Source of the DNA: Bradysia coprophila
Taxonomy: Eukaryota; Arthropoda; Insecta; Diptera; Sciaridae
DNA: 64,000 nucleotides
Direction: 5' to 3'
Assembly (NCBI RefSeq): GCF_014529535.1
Contig: NW_023503302.1
Location: 2,784,706 to 2,848,705, forward strand
The position numbers were made by a program, and so were the translations under genes. Position 1 is the stretch's first letter. Every line of letters begins with the position of its first letter. Below are positions 34,280 through 47,261 of this stretch, piece after piece. The notes beneath the pieces are model-generated. The model did no database searches. It was given only the letters and a program-made list of their open reading frames with translations, and had not been told where the DNA came from.

Positions 34280-35526
34280 TTCATCTCGCTAGTAGCCAAT
34301 TAATGTTTGAAAGTACTCCGCAGAGAGATATGTGTATTAGTAAAATTCTACCAATCTGTTGAACAAGCTGCATTTAGATCAGGATTCAGCACGAACGACC
34401 ACTTACTTGTGATGAGAACGCTAATCGAGAAATGCAATGAATACAAGATTGCTGTGGTCTTGATATTTATAGACTTTGAAAGAGCTTTTGATTCAGTGGA
34501 AATATGGTCGATATTGGACTCATTAGACGAGTGCAGAGTAGACTCAAGGTACTCCAACACAATTCGATACGCCTATAAAAACGCTACGTCGTGTATAAAA
34601 CTCCATAAAAGAACGGAAAATTTCAGAATTGGCAGAGGTGTACGACAGGGTGATACCATATCACCTAAGTTATTCACATCGATTCTGGAGAGTATTTTTA
34701 AGAAACTGACTCTAAACGCTCTAACTATGTTTGATACGTTACACTTTTTACAATTTTATATTTTACACTCTAATAGTCCGCTTGTATTAAGACGACTGAA
34801 AATGAATAATAAATGAATGAAATGATGACAGCTGATCTAGATCAGGCGCAAATTATGTTACAACAGTTGAATGAGGAGTCTAACAAAGTCGGTCTCAAGA
34901 TGAATTTGTCGAAAACGAAAATCATGACAAACATTGTCGATGACAGAGACATTAAAATTGGTGATGCTGTCATTGAACGTATCGACAGTTACGGGTACCT
35001 AGATCACAAATTGAAGTTGGGTCTAGACATCATAAAACGTAGAATTGGTCTTGCATGGGCAGCGTTCGGAAAACTCAGGTTAATTTTCAAAAGCAAAATG
35101 AACAATAGTCTGAAACGTAAAGTGTTCGATACGTGTGTCCTTCCTGTGCGTGCTCACATATGGAGCGGAAACGTTAACGTTAACAAAAGCTTCCGAAAAT
35201 AAACTAAGAGTGGCACAAAGAGCCATGGAACGGTGGACAAAAGTCGTTGATGTCATGGAAAGAATAGCACCTTTAAACTGGAGCTGGGCGGGACATATTG
35301 CAAGAAGGACGGACGAACGTTGGACTAAAAAGATCATGAACTGGAGACCACCTAAAACAAGACCTAGAGGTAGACCACCAGAGAGATGGAATAATGGTAT
35401 AAAGAGAATTGCAGGCGCAAATTGGCAACAAGTGGCAACGGATCGTTCGGAATGGAAGAGAATTGGGGAGACCTACGTCCAGCAGTGGATAGAAACAGGC
35501 TGAAAAAGAAGAAGAAGAAGAAGAAA
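34280..35526 (+). pseudogene. RTE-type non-LTR retrotransposon relic
   Basis: Palm motifs are readable: QAAFRSGFSTNDHLLVMRTL, VVLIFIDFERAFDSVE, and GRGVRQGDTISPKLFT. After ESIFKKL there is an internal deletion that removes the F/YADD active site (unrelated DNA at about 34716-34812). The frame then resumes with DLDQAQIMLQQLNEES and KVGLKMNLSKTK. One further frameshift near 35165 precedes LTYGAETLTLTKASENKLRV. The C-terminus AGHIARRTDERWTKKIMNW, RPRGRPPERWN and YVQQW is typical of insect RTE elements. The stop at 35501-35503 is followed by an (AAG)n tail to 35526, the usual RTE 3' end. The 5' side is truncated. Confidence 0.88.
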
Positions 35527-38500
35527 GTAAAATTTCGGCGAAAATGTTAATACCAATGTCGCAAAAAAAAAGTTTATTTATTTAAATCTAAAGACATCGT
35601 AGGCATAGTAAATTGCCTTAAAAAAAACTCGATTATAACATTGTAATTAGCGGTTCAAATAAAGCAGCGAATAAAAGAACATTCCAATGTTGAATAAAAA
35701 GTGCGATGCGCGATGATAATTAATATTATTATTATGTGCATCAATAATTTCTTTCCTTTTTTATTTCAAAATATCTGGCTTTTAATAGTCAACAATAAAA
35801 GACCGACCACACTTTTTTTTTCCTAAAGAAAATATTTTTATACGAAATCAATAGCCACAATTTATTATGATTTTTTTCGAATGGATTTTTTTTAATTGCT
35901 TCTAGAATTTTATTGAATTAAAAAGTTACCGAATGTGGTTAAGTAATATGATTTTTACGATCGAAAGGATGTATGACATAGCTATCCGATAAATTTCGTT
36001 GGAAAAAAAACAGTTGTCCACACAGTTTTAAATATTCAAAATACGTTTTTTCTCGTTAAATGCGGTAATAAATTACATTTTGCATAAAAGTGAAATTGTT
36101 GACGCATCTCCTCTGGAAATAAGTTTTTTTCTTATATATTTCGATCGAATATTTATCGATTAATAAACAAAAGATTTCTCAACAAAATTCGCGCATCTTT
36201 TTATATTGTGTAGTTCCTTAGTTAAAAAATAAATTTTTATTTTTATTGCAAAAAAGTCTTTTCTTAAAAAAAAAACCAATTTGTCTGTATTATCAGACTG
36301 ATGATGTAGCTGTATGTCGTCAAAACAAAATGATTGGTTAAATGTTATGTCTGCAAAACTTTCTTCTGAGATAACACAACGATTTTTTTCTTCTTCATCT
36401 TAAACTTTTTATTATAAATTCCAATTTTATTGGTACTGCAATCGATCAGATATACCACAGGCAAATACAGAATCATCGTTGTCCGTAATTTTATTTAACA
36501 AAAAAAAAAACCATTTTACGATTTGAACTATTGACTTATTTTGTGGAAGTCTCTAGTTACTTGCTAAATATTATGTACCCGCAAGGGATAAATGAAGTTT
36601 ATCGTAAAGGTGTTATTGTCTTGTTGAACTGTATGCATATTGTGAAGCGCGTTGTGGATACTATTGACCACCCAATAAGTACATAAGTGGATATAAACAT
36701 GACTCGGAATTTAATAAAGCAATTTTGGGGATCACTGTAATTTTTTGTGACCGGTAATCACTGCGATACCGGTAATTTATGAAAGCAATGTTCATGATCG
36801 GCCTATCTATATGTGTTAGATTCGCTAATTTTTCCGCTTTTTTACGCGGGCTTGTAAAATTCACTTCAATTAGAGCTACAGGCAATAAAGCAGAGTAGCT
36901 GGCGATAGTGAAAATATTTTCAGTTAGTAAAATAGAGTAGCTGGCGATAAAAATAACTGATGATACTGATGACACAAACAGCTGACCAAGACGAAATTAT
37001 TACTCTGACACCCCTGACTTCTCGCTCACCCTAGATACAGAGTAATCCATTTTTTCTATGCTCAACTGGTTGTTACATTACAAAACAGATTATCTTCAAA
37101 AGTAATGTTGCAATCGTCTAACGAACTATTTAAACGTTTTAAATTACAGTCGTTTGCCGGGTTCATAATAGGTTCAGTTAGAGGAAAACACGTTTCACCA
37201 ACCGACTGTTCCGATCATCATCAACGTCTACAGTGTAATTAAAATCCGACAGAAATATTAACATTGCTTTATTAAAAATTGCTAATAAGAAAAGTTGCAC
37301 TTCATGATAATGGGTTTTCTGTGGCCGTTTTTTTTTTTTATTAATTCCTCACGCTCACGATGAAATAAAATACACTTTATCGTTTGGTCAGTTTTATATC
37401 TACCATGAAGGTAAATACAAAAGTTTAATCAACCCGAAACCTATTACAAGACTCGAAGTTTTTTTTTATTATTATTTAGAAATTTGTGTTTTTATCTCGC
37501 ACTTGCATTATTATGTATTATGCACACATTTATTGAGATCCCATTGTGTATATTGAAATGCATTCGATATAAGAAAATGCGTGACGTGTTTATATTTATC
37601 GATTCACAATTTCACAGACTATATAAAGTAGTAGGTTTTTTTAGTCCGTTGATTGTTTTTTTTTCTGTTTGTTTGGCGCTTTTTGCTGCTTATCATCAAT
37701 TTAGCTGTTATAGACAATGGGAACGAATTCTTATTTATTTTGACGTCAATGATTGATAGCAAAGAAAATGGCATTTTATCGGATAAAATATTTTCTTGGC
37801 AATAGATGTTTGAATTGTACTTGCATTGTATTAAGCAAACGAATAATAAAAAGACATCGACGGTTGCGTAAAATTTCTTTGTGCGCCACACATCACACTG
37901 GATGAGAGAACAACTTGTACATTCGGTTTACACATTTGGATTTTATATTTATATTCGAATAATTGCTATCGTCAGATTGTTGTTATAATTTAAATAAATT
38001 AATTTTGATTGGTGAACGTTTTTTTTTTCTATTTGTCTTTTGTGATTTTTTTCCCCTGACTCACTGCCATACTTATCAAATTCTGTGTGTGTGTATTTCA
38101 GAGTTTTTATTTATTTTTTTATTTCAATTGAATTCAATGTAATGAAACCAGTATAATCCTTCCCTGCGCACACACAATATAACAAATAAATAAGAAACTG
38201 AAAATAGAATTAAGTTTTACATAAACAATAATTACAAAATAATTGTTTGGGAAAAGAAATATTTAAAAAAAAATATAATTAAGCTCTTGTTACGTTCGAG
38301 AGACGAGAGTGTAAACGAAGAAGACTACGAAGAAAAATTGAAAGAAAGTTAATTAAACAAATAAGTATAACATGAAGAATAGAGAATTTTAATGTAAATA
38401 ACGCGCGCAATTCTTTTTAATTTTTTTTCTCTACGCGTAATATAGCTCTCATAGCTCTCAATCGTTTCCAGCGAAATATAAAGGAAAAGAAAAACAAATT

Positions 38501-41500
38501 TTCGGTTTCTATCTCATTAAATGTGAATCAATTTTTTTTAGACTTAAGACAAAAATAAAATAAAAATTTAAAATCGAAAAGTGGTTCAGAAATTAACCAC
38601 AAATTAAATTAAATCGAAAATTCATTCCACTTAAGGTTTATGAGATATTAAAAAAATGATTTACAAATTTGGTCAAAATTATCATTTAAATTTTCGGAAT
38701 TAAATTTGTGAATTCAATTCAAACTAGAAATTATGGATAAGATTTTAGTGAGTCGTAATTAAATTAATAGACAAGACGATAAAGTAGATAGATAGATGAC
38801 CGGTATGAAATTTCTAGGTCATGAACAATTCAAACTTAATTTCAAAACCGCAACCGTTTAAAGATGAGTTGTCAGTTTATAATTTAGAAATTTAGAGATC
38901 AGTACAACTCGTCGTCCACAGAATTTAACTCAGTATAAACTCTTGTGTTTGTTGACCTCGGCTTCGCCCCAACAAACTTAACACAAAAAGAAAGATCTTT
39001 CTGGATCTGATGCTATTGCTTGATGTATATCAGAATATTGAATTTCCAATCAAATATTTTGAAGATCACACGAAAAAGTTATTATTGGATATGAACGAAA
39101 ATCTAGACATATATGCTATATGCTATCGACAATGGCGAAAAGAATAAAATAGGAGGATTGTATAGTTTCCTATTATATTGAATAATAAGTAATAAACATT
39201 TGGAAGTAAAAGATTTTCTTCAAGCTCGAATAACATATTTCAACAAATGAAGTAACAGATTTAATGATTTTGTTGCATAATGTTTGCTGTTTTCGAAGTT
39301 TTAAGACATTTATTATTTCATAAGAGTTAATAATGTCTACAGTAAGGGGTTTGCACATATATAAACGAACCCATGAAAGTTTTTTAAAACCTTCATAGGT
39401 TACATAATCATGCGACTTTTTGATTCTTTTATAGATATAATGCATCTACTATTGTTGAATTGTCAGCCACGGATAACTAAGTCATCATTATACATGATTA
39501 ACTCGAACTTCTCTAATTAAATCAAAGTATCTGTGGTTATGTTGATCAAGAATTCGCATTGAACTCTCAAATATGAGATTATTAGATTTGTAAACAATAT
39601 CAATATCTAATTTAATAGGTTTAAGGTTCATGTGTTTTGGAGGATGAGATAGTATTACCGAGCCGAGTGTGGTTAAATTCTTTATTAAATAAAAATTTTA
39701 TTTCAGTAATTTTTAAGAATTTCTAATTTTTTTTTTTGGAATTTTTAAGAATTTTTTTCCAAAAATAGAACATGCCTCTGTCTCGTTCTTTATTTGTTCT
39801 AAGTAGCATATGTTTTATGGTACACAAGTTTTAATCACATCTCAGTTATTTAGGAGTTGATGGTATGCTGTAGTGTCGTATTTTACGATCGAAAACTCGA
39901 CCAAAAACTACTAAGGGTCACCATCGATCTCGCTAAGTTTTAATCATTTGCCGAAATTATTTGCCATTCCGGTTTTTATTATCATTTCAATAAATCAAAA
40001 TAGATTCTTCCATGTGTGTGTGCATATTCTCTTATGAACTACCGATCCGATAAACATGTTTAAATCGTGCAAAACTTTCTTTCAAATTCAAATAAATAAC
40101 CCAAAAATTATACTTATTAAATGGCCAATAAATTTCGTATTAGCATAAAATATTTCAATAATACAAATACTTTTTTTTTAAATAAATAAAGTAATTTGAA
40201 ATCAATTTCAGACAAATTTCTTGCTTTACAGTTTTGTCGGAATTTATGAAAAAAATTCGTCTTAATATCCGTTTAATAATATCGCCTTTTTTATTGGCTG
40301 AAGAAAAAGAAGAAATATCTCACATCTCCGCATATTATGCATTTAAGTACCTGCGATTATTTACATTTGAAATTAGTAACTTTTTTTAGAGGTTAAGATA
40401 ATAACACACTTTTCGATTTTATTGGAAATTTTAATATTTTTTTTATGAATGAAACGTACGAAATTAATACAGGGAAAAAAGTAGAAGACAAAAATATCGA
40501 ATCTGTTGTGTTCATATCACGTGAATAAAATATACGTGTGATGTATATATATATTTATAAACAGGTCTATATGCACATCTAATACGAAATATTGTGAAGA
40601 AATTAAGCTTTTTACATTTAATTTCTGTGATCGAAAACAAGTGTTGCTTCGTGACCTCTTTGTTTTCGATTTTCAAAGGCATAATTGTAAAATGACGGTA
40701 TATATGATGATGATTCATCATCGATGAAGACACTATCTTCAATGGATTTTATGCAAAATATAATGACTTTATTGTTTTAAATGGCGTTGTCTTACATGAT
40801 TCTGTTTTCAAATGCAAGATGCACAATTTTGTGAAAATCAGTGTAAAAATAATAATGTAGAGAGTAGTGTGATGCACCGTTTTAATAATAAGATAACATT
40901 GAATTGAAGGAGTGTTAACTGAATATTATGACTTATAGTATTAGATAGAATGCTAATCCCAGTGAATGAAAGAATGTTGTTGCAATTGACGTCAGCGAAA
41001 TTTAGAGATGAATTCGCATACGTCTTTAGACGGGTGAAATAGTTACACACATGAATGTGGTAGTGCACATTTAAACACAAAAGTTTTGTATAAAGATTAG
41101 GTGAGAAAAGCTTAAGCAAATTCAAGTCTAAATTTCACTGACGTCAACTGTATGCTCGTGTGTTTAAAATTTTAAACATTGGAGCTGTGATCCCAACTTG
41201 ATCCAACGAGTTGTCACAATTTAAAAAAAAAATCGAAATTCTGGACGGTTTACAAAATGTCATCTGTTATCGACAGTGGCAACAGATATAAGTATTAAAT
41301 TCCGACTCCGGGTAACGAAGGCTTTTATACAAAATGGTTTATTGAAATTTTCGAGGTAAAAGATGAAAGTATCAAAAGAAGTACCAGTCTATAACTAGTT
41401 GTATGTAAACGAATGTCACATTAAAAACTTCTAACATTAGGCCTAAAGTTATTTAACTCGAAAAAACGAAGTTTTTTATATTGTCAGTTAAGACGTGTTA

Positions 41501-43108
41501 GTTGAGGTTAAAGTAAACAAATCATTCCGGAAACTTTTATGGTTGAATGAGACCGCTTCATTCAAATAAAAATGCTCGGCAATGAACATTGAACATGTAA
41601 TTTGAGACAGGTTACGTCTTCTTTCTTTTCCAATCGAAACAGGGATGCGTTGTTTGCAATGCATATGTAAGAAGAAAAATGAATCAAAATACATTCGTGG
41701 ATGTACGGTCGATTATTGTTGCAGAATAATTCCTTCATTTCGTCAAGCACTTCCTGAGAAATTTCACTCCAATTTACACTTTAATCTAAATAATTCATAC
41801 CACTTTAGGCATCAATTTAATTTGTGGAATAAAAACACCATTCCAAAACAAATGACAATAATTCCATGTTCACTGAACAGACAACGAGGTGTTTTTAAAA
41901 TGTAAAAAAAATGAAGATATATGGCACACATAAGGTAAGTTGTTATTCCATGTATAAAAGTCTCGATAAAAGTTGATGTTAATAAAATGTATGATCCATT
42001 CGTAATGGTTTTTTTTTCTTCGCCTTCTTCGAAATAAACAAAAAAAAAATTGGTTGGTTTATGGTGCTTATTTAATTGAAGCACGAGCGTAACTCGAATA
42101 AAATGTTTTTTGTAGAGAGTTATTGACCTTTCAAATATGATTTTCATTTTTCATTGTACCGACCGAAAAAAAATCATAGGTGAAAATAATTGAACTTAAA
42201 CTTAAAAAGTTTCAACGTTGAGGCGGTATGGAATTTGGGAAATTAGCCGAGAAGTGAATTTCATAAAGAAAAAAAAATCATTGTCATCAGAGTAAGTCAT
42301 TTTTACCATCAATACCGCAGCACTTAATCTTCTTTCGGCTGATTAATTTTTGATTGCTTGAAAATTACATGTTAATAAAATATTTAACATATTCGATCTT
42401 AAAAGAAATATATATTCTCCAACAGCTAATTCATCACATTATATCTCTCGAATCATAAAACATAAATAAATCAAGATAAAACCATTACAAACCATACAGA
42501 CAATCCTATTTAATACACACACAAAATTGATTGATTATCTTTCGAAATAAATCTATAATTTTTAATGCGCGCCTCATAGATCCTAAAGTTCTGCAAAAAT
42601 GTAAAGTTTACTATTATATTGTTGGTATATATGTATTTGGCTGCAGACGAAACAGCAAAAATCAAAGAATAAATATTATTGGCAACAATCGAACATGATC
42701 GTCAGACGTGTATTTCCTTGCAGTGGTAAAACGGTTTTGTGTACAAAACAGCGAAAGTGAAATTCGCGTAATGAATAAATCGAAACGAAGAAGAGAGAAG
42801 TTGGAAAAAAAAAAATGTTTCGTTTTGATTATGATTTCGATATAAATGGTTTGGTTTCGTTGTTGATATTTGAAGAAAAAAAATATTTTTTTTCATATAT
42901 GCCGTCGACACAACTATAAACTCAGTAATGAAAATGCGATTTTTTTCATAAGAAAACCAGTCAAATCAAATTTAGTCTTTTAGCAAAAAATTTGTCACGC
43001 ATTAACATTACAAACGTGCGACGCCTCGAGGTAATTTTTTAAATTTTATATCCACCAGAGATTGATGCTTAGATACTTAGATGTTTGATTATTTTTTTTT
43101 GTATACAG
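35527..43108. other. Gene-free AT-rich DNA
   Basis: I see no coding exon that I can support. A 15-bp word GAGTAGCTGGCGATA is repeated 42 bp apart near 36892 and 36934. The region could be intron of the gene whose last exon is at 43109 or of the Gln-rich gene. Confidence 0.35.
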
Positions 43109-43284
43109 GCCCGCCTGTGCGATATGAAATTGATGAAAATATTTTCAAACTTAAAGAACTCATTGGTTTGATGATTGATGATGACTATTGTCGGTTAGAA
43201 AAAGCGTCACAAGAAAAATCTTTTGGAAACGGTTACCCATCTGTTATCGACAACAACGATAAAAACAGTGCGGATGAACTCTGA
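43109..43284 (+). CDS. Orphan terminal coding exon
   Basis: A strong acceptor (TATTTTTTTTTTGTATACAG) ends at 43108. The frame then runs in phase 1 through PPVRYEIDENIFKLKELIG, LMIDDDYCRLEKASQEKSFG and SVIDNNDKNSADEL to a TGA at 43282-43284. The balanced, charged composition and codon use look coding, unlike the surrounding AT-rich DNA. No upstream partner with a matching phase was found nearby, so introns must be long. I do not recognise the protein. The ATG at 43081 lies within the polypyrimidine tract and is not a likely start. Confidence 0.4.
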
Positions 43285-44868
43285 CTAGCGTTCTCTATAC
43301 AGCAAAGTTTATGTTAAAACCAGTGAAGTAGCAATAGCTATGCAATGATTTAACAAAAAAGAAGTAATAGATTCAACGAATGCCTGGAAGTACATGTATG
43401 AATCTATTACTGTTGATCTGCACAATTCAATTAATTTTGTGAGCAATGCTAATAGAAACTATCAGCGTTTCAAGAACACGGTAGCTATAATAGCTGTTAA
43501 CTATTGAGCCAGTCGTATGAAATAACGAGAGAAACGGGAAATCAACAGTAGACATAATATCGTTGACACGAAGCTACTGAACAGGTCACCTATTTTATCA
43601 CCATTAAAAAAATGCGGACATGTGAATTTATATGGACAATTTGATGTGTGAGCATAAATCGTTGACTTAAGGCTATACCTTTCTACCTATTCTATCGACA
43701 CTCGGAAAGATGGTCATGTGAATTTATGGACGATGCAAGAGTTTTACACAAAAAAAATTTATTAACAAGACCGAAAAGAGTGAGGAATCGTGTAGATATG
43801 ACAACGATGGCAATAAAAATTTCTTCGTTTTTTTTTTCTCATCTCCTAACAATGTCATTATGACTAGTATATGAATGAATAATGTTGCGGTCAGTAGCTG
43901 TAGGTAAACACTTTCCACCAACAGTATAGTTCCACAATATGGAAAACAACAAATAAATGCCAGTGAATCTCTTTAAAATTAATTACATTCGGAAACCTCT
44001 GGCTAGGTGGGTGTGTATAAAAACCAATATTTTAACAATGTTTGATATGGAGAAATTATCAATAAAATTTTGTTTTGACCATTTCAACTGTTTAATAAAT
44101 ATAAATAAAGTAGTGAAACACCCACACTGTTTATGATGCGGATTTTTTTCACGTATAAGAAGAGAAATATTAATTTTTCAATGGAGAAACCAAAAACAAC
44201 AGCGGTTGGTCTTTGTATATTCAAAATATGCAGAGTCTCTCCATCATGTATAACGTCGATTATAGTTATTAGAATCCTATAATGGAGCAATTGAAATACC
44301 GACTTGAATGTACGTTTTGTTCTGACCTAATCGTTACATAGATAGTGAAATTTGAAGGCTTATCAGTAAAATAAATCTAAAACTGGTATGAATAATTTGC
44401 GTTGATCTTCGAAACTCTTATAAATCAAAATATGAAAATAATTTTCTCCCACAAACCAATAAAGAGATGTTAAAAAGGAAAGTGTCTGTGAGTGCTTTGA
44501 ACAGTTATCAAAACATTTTCTTGTATATAAAATTCTTGTATGATCGTTGCTATATAGGTGTACACGTACTGTGTTACAGCAAAACTAAACATACACATAT
44601 CGCACACTGTAACGAATAATAAAAAAAACCACTCGACAAAAGCACATTCGGTCGGTTAAAGACCTTTTATAAATCACCACAATTTATTAACGTAACGTAA
44701 GTATCGCTTAGAAGATTTGAGGTGACAATGTTAGTTTATCAGATAGGTGCACTGCACAGTGCAGGGTATACTCTTAGGAGGAAAGTGTTTTCGTGATTTT
44801 CATATCGTTTTTGTAACTTTGTTTAACCTTTTTCTTGTACCTTTTTCCGGTATGTACGTAGATTATTG
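43285..44868. other. Gene-free AT-rich DNA
   Basis: Nothing beyond short random open frames. Confidence 0.35.
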
Positions 44869-44977
44869 AACATTTAAAATGTCGCACTGTCAAATTTTTC
44901 TGAAAATTTCATTGTGCCATTTGCGAATTGACAACGACATTGTCTGAAAAAAATGACTGTGCGACATTTTAAATGTT
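44869..44977. repeat. Short MITE-like inverted repeat
   Basis: AACATTTAAAATGTCGCACT at the left pairs with GTGCGACATTTTAAATGTT at the right, arms about 24 bp with one mismatch, separated by about 60 bp. Confidence 0.65.
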
Positions 44978-46920
44978 AAAGACTGTGGAAAGAAAATTGT
45001 AATAGGCAAAGAGCTTGCGTATATATCAGTTCATCGTAAGGCTTAGGTTTGAAAACTGTGATATGAAAAATGTTGGTTCGAGGACTTTTATATTTGTACG
45101 CTACGAGTGTATTAGCGAGGATAGGTCTAGTGTATATCATACCTGTCACAAAAAGTAGTAAATCCGATTTATGACAAAGCTAAAATATTTTATCAGAAGG
45201 TTGTTATTTCAACTTGTCTACTTATACAGACCTTACGAAAATAATTAAATTTTTAAATATCATCAGCCATTTAAGGTCAATACTTTTATTTTGCCCTCAT
45301 TAGAGACATATCAGGTTTTAAAATAATAAGTCGTTATTATAAGCCGTGACAAAGGACTGATACTCACTCAGGCTAATGATCAATATTGGAAATTTCAGAA
45401 AAATTTAACAAAAAAAAAATATATTTTTTCATTTGTAACCTACCTAAGTTTCCAAAGATCTTTAATTACAGTTTAAAGCTCATGTTTTATGCTCACTAAG
45501 ACATTACCTTATAAGGTAGTGACCTTTTTCCGCCTTTAGGATTATATTTAAAAAAAAGTCCTTAAATGGATCTCATTATAGCTTATTCCATAAATCAAAC
45601 AAAGCATCTAATGCAAAGACAGTGTGTTTGTGTGTTTCTAAGCTTACAATCATTCAAACAATATCTCTGTTTTTAAGAGAAAAACTAAAACTTTGTTTTT
45701 TACGAATTTCAAAATATTTCGTAGAAAATGGTTGGTGTATTATCTGCATTCCTAAATGAGCAACATAATTGTATAATTATATTTGAGCACTGCTCTTTTT
45801 TGTTGAATCGTACAACGGTTTTTTTTTGTGTATGTTTCTTTACCGATATTATTATAATCTAAGTCCATATAGATAGCACACTGACTCTGCACTTATAATA
45901 TATCTCTCTGTTGGTTCAGATATGTGCACAAAGCGAAATTTCGAAGCATTGAAAGATTTATACGTCTTTTTTGTGAATAGCGCGCACGGCGGTCAATAAC
46001 TTTAAATTCAAATGCTCTCAGTGGAGATTTAATTAATTTGTTTTTATGGTCGATGCTCGATTACGATCTATGTCCCAAAGCATTGAAACATTATATACTC
46101 TACTCCGACGTATGGATTTATAATTGAAATTATAATCCATGCATTGCATTAATATAGAGTTACTCTGCTGCTCTGCACAGTCAATACAGATTTTTTTTTT
46201 TTTTTATTTAATTGAAACAACCCATTATCCAGTCAAGTTTGTATTTGAATATCAAAAATTTTATCTCAGCACTTTGATAAATATTTTTTTTATGTAAAAA
46301 CCATTCGTGGACTCCATTCAAATTTGTGTTTTATGAAATATAATCGTTGATGTACTAGCCATTATTACGTTTCTATTGAGTGAAATAACACAAATAAATT
46401 TCAATCAGTGCCATTGATCAGCTGGAAAAAATTTCTTCTGATTTTAACATCGGAAGAGTTTTTTTTCTTCTGTTTGCATTGAACGAAAGCTTTTACTTAT
46501 TGTGGTCATTTACAAGTGGATACTAATTGGCAGCACCTTGGCTAAATGAATGTACTTTCATTGGTGGATTGGGTGTGAATAAATAGATCAATCTTATATA
46601 ATTAATTTATTATCATGCTACAGCCACAAGAAAATGCGTCATTACTGTCTTTCTCACAAACTGTGGACTTTCGTATTTCTGATAGCCGCAAGCATGAAAA
46701 ATTATTGTAATGATCCGCATGGAAACTCTTCACTTTGACTAGTGGTACGATTAAAACTTACGATCGACAAAGTACGTTTCTATTAGTTTGCTCGCAAAAC
46801 ATATAGGCAATCCTCGTGTTGGTCACAGAAAGAAGAAACATGATAAAAAATTAGTTTTGTACAACAATTTGGAATTTTAGGAATAGGAACGTTCGCATAT
46901 GGTGGCATTGCATGTTATAT
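44978..46920. other. Gene-free AT-rich DNA
   Basis: No supported feature; a T-run of about 16 lies near 46190. Confidence 0.35.
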
Positions 46921-47261
46921 AAGTCTTGGTGCCCTGATAACTAAACACGCATCCGTCGGTCCCAATGTCGTGTGTGGTTCCGCTGCAGCCGTTTAATTAT
47001 TTTTTTTTAGTAATCGGAACGAAACAGTCTTTGGTGCCTTGAGTTCAAATCGTTAGCACAATATCGACGGTAGACGGACTAACGATATGTAGTGAAGACC
47101 TTTGGAATGGTTGTTTCAACTCGATGCAACCTAGACTCCTGCACTGATAACTGTCCCGTTACCATTACTTTTTTAAATTATTTCGCAATGCGGATGCAGG
47201 GGAACCTCAGACGACATTAGGACTAACGGGTGCGTGTTTCGTACTCAGGACACCGAAGTCC
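46921..47261. repeat. Diverged foldback element
   Basis: Left AAGTCTTGGTGCCCTGATAA, AACACGCATCCGTCGGTCC and GGTTCCGCTGCAGCCG are matched in inverted order by the right arm (CGGATGCAGGGGAACCTC, GGACTAACGGGTGCGTGTT, CTCAGGACACCGAAGTCC). Arms are about 90 bp and roughly three-quarters identical, so it is old. Confidence 0.65.

Noticed and set aside
37484..37756. A 90-codon hydrophobic plus-strand frame
   Set aside because: T-rich DNA gives Phe/Leu/Ile-rich random frames; no supporting signals.
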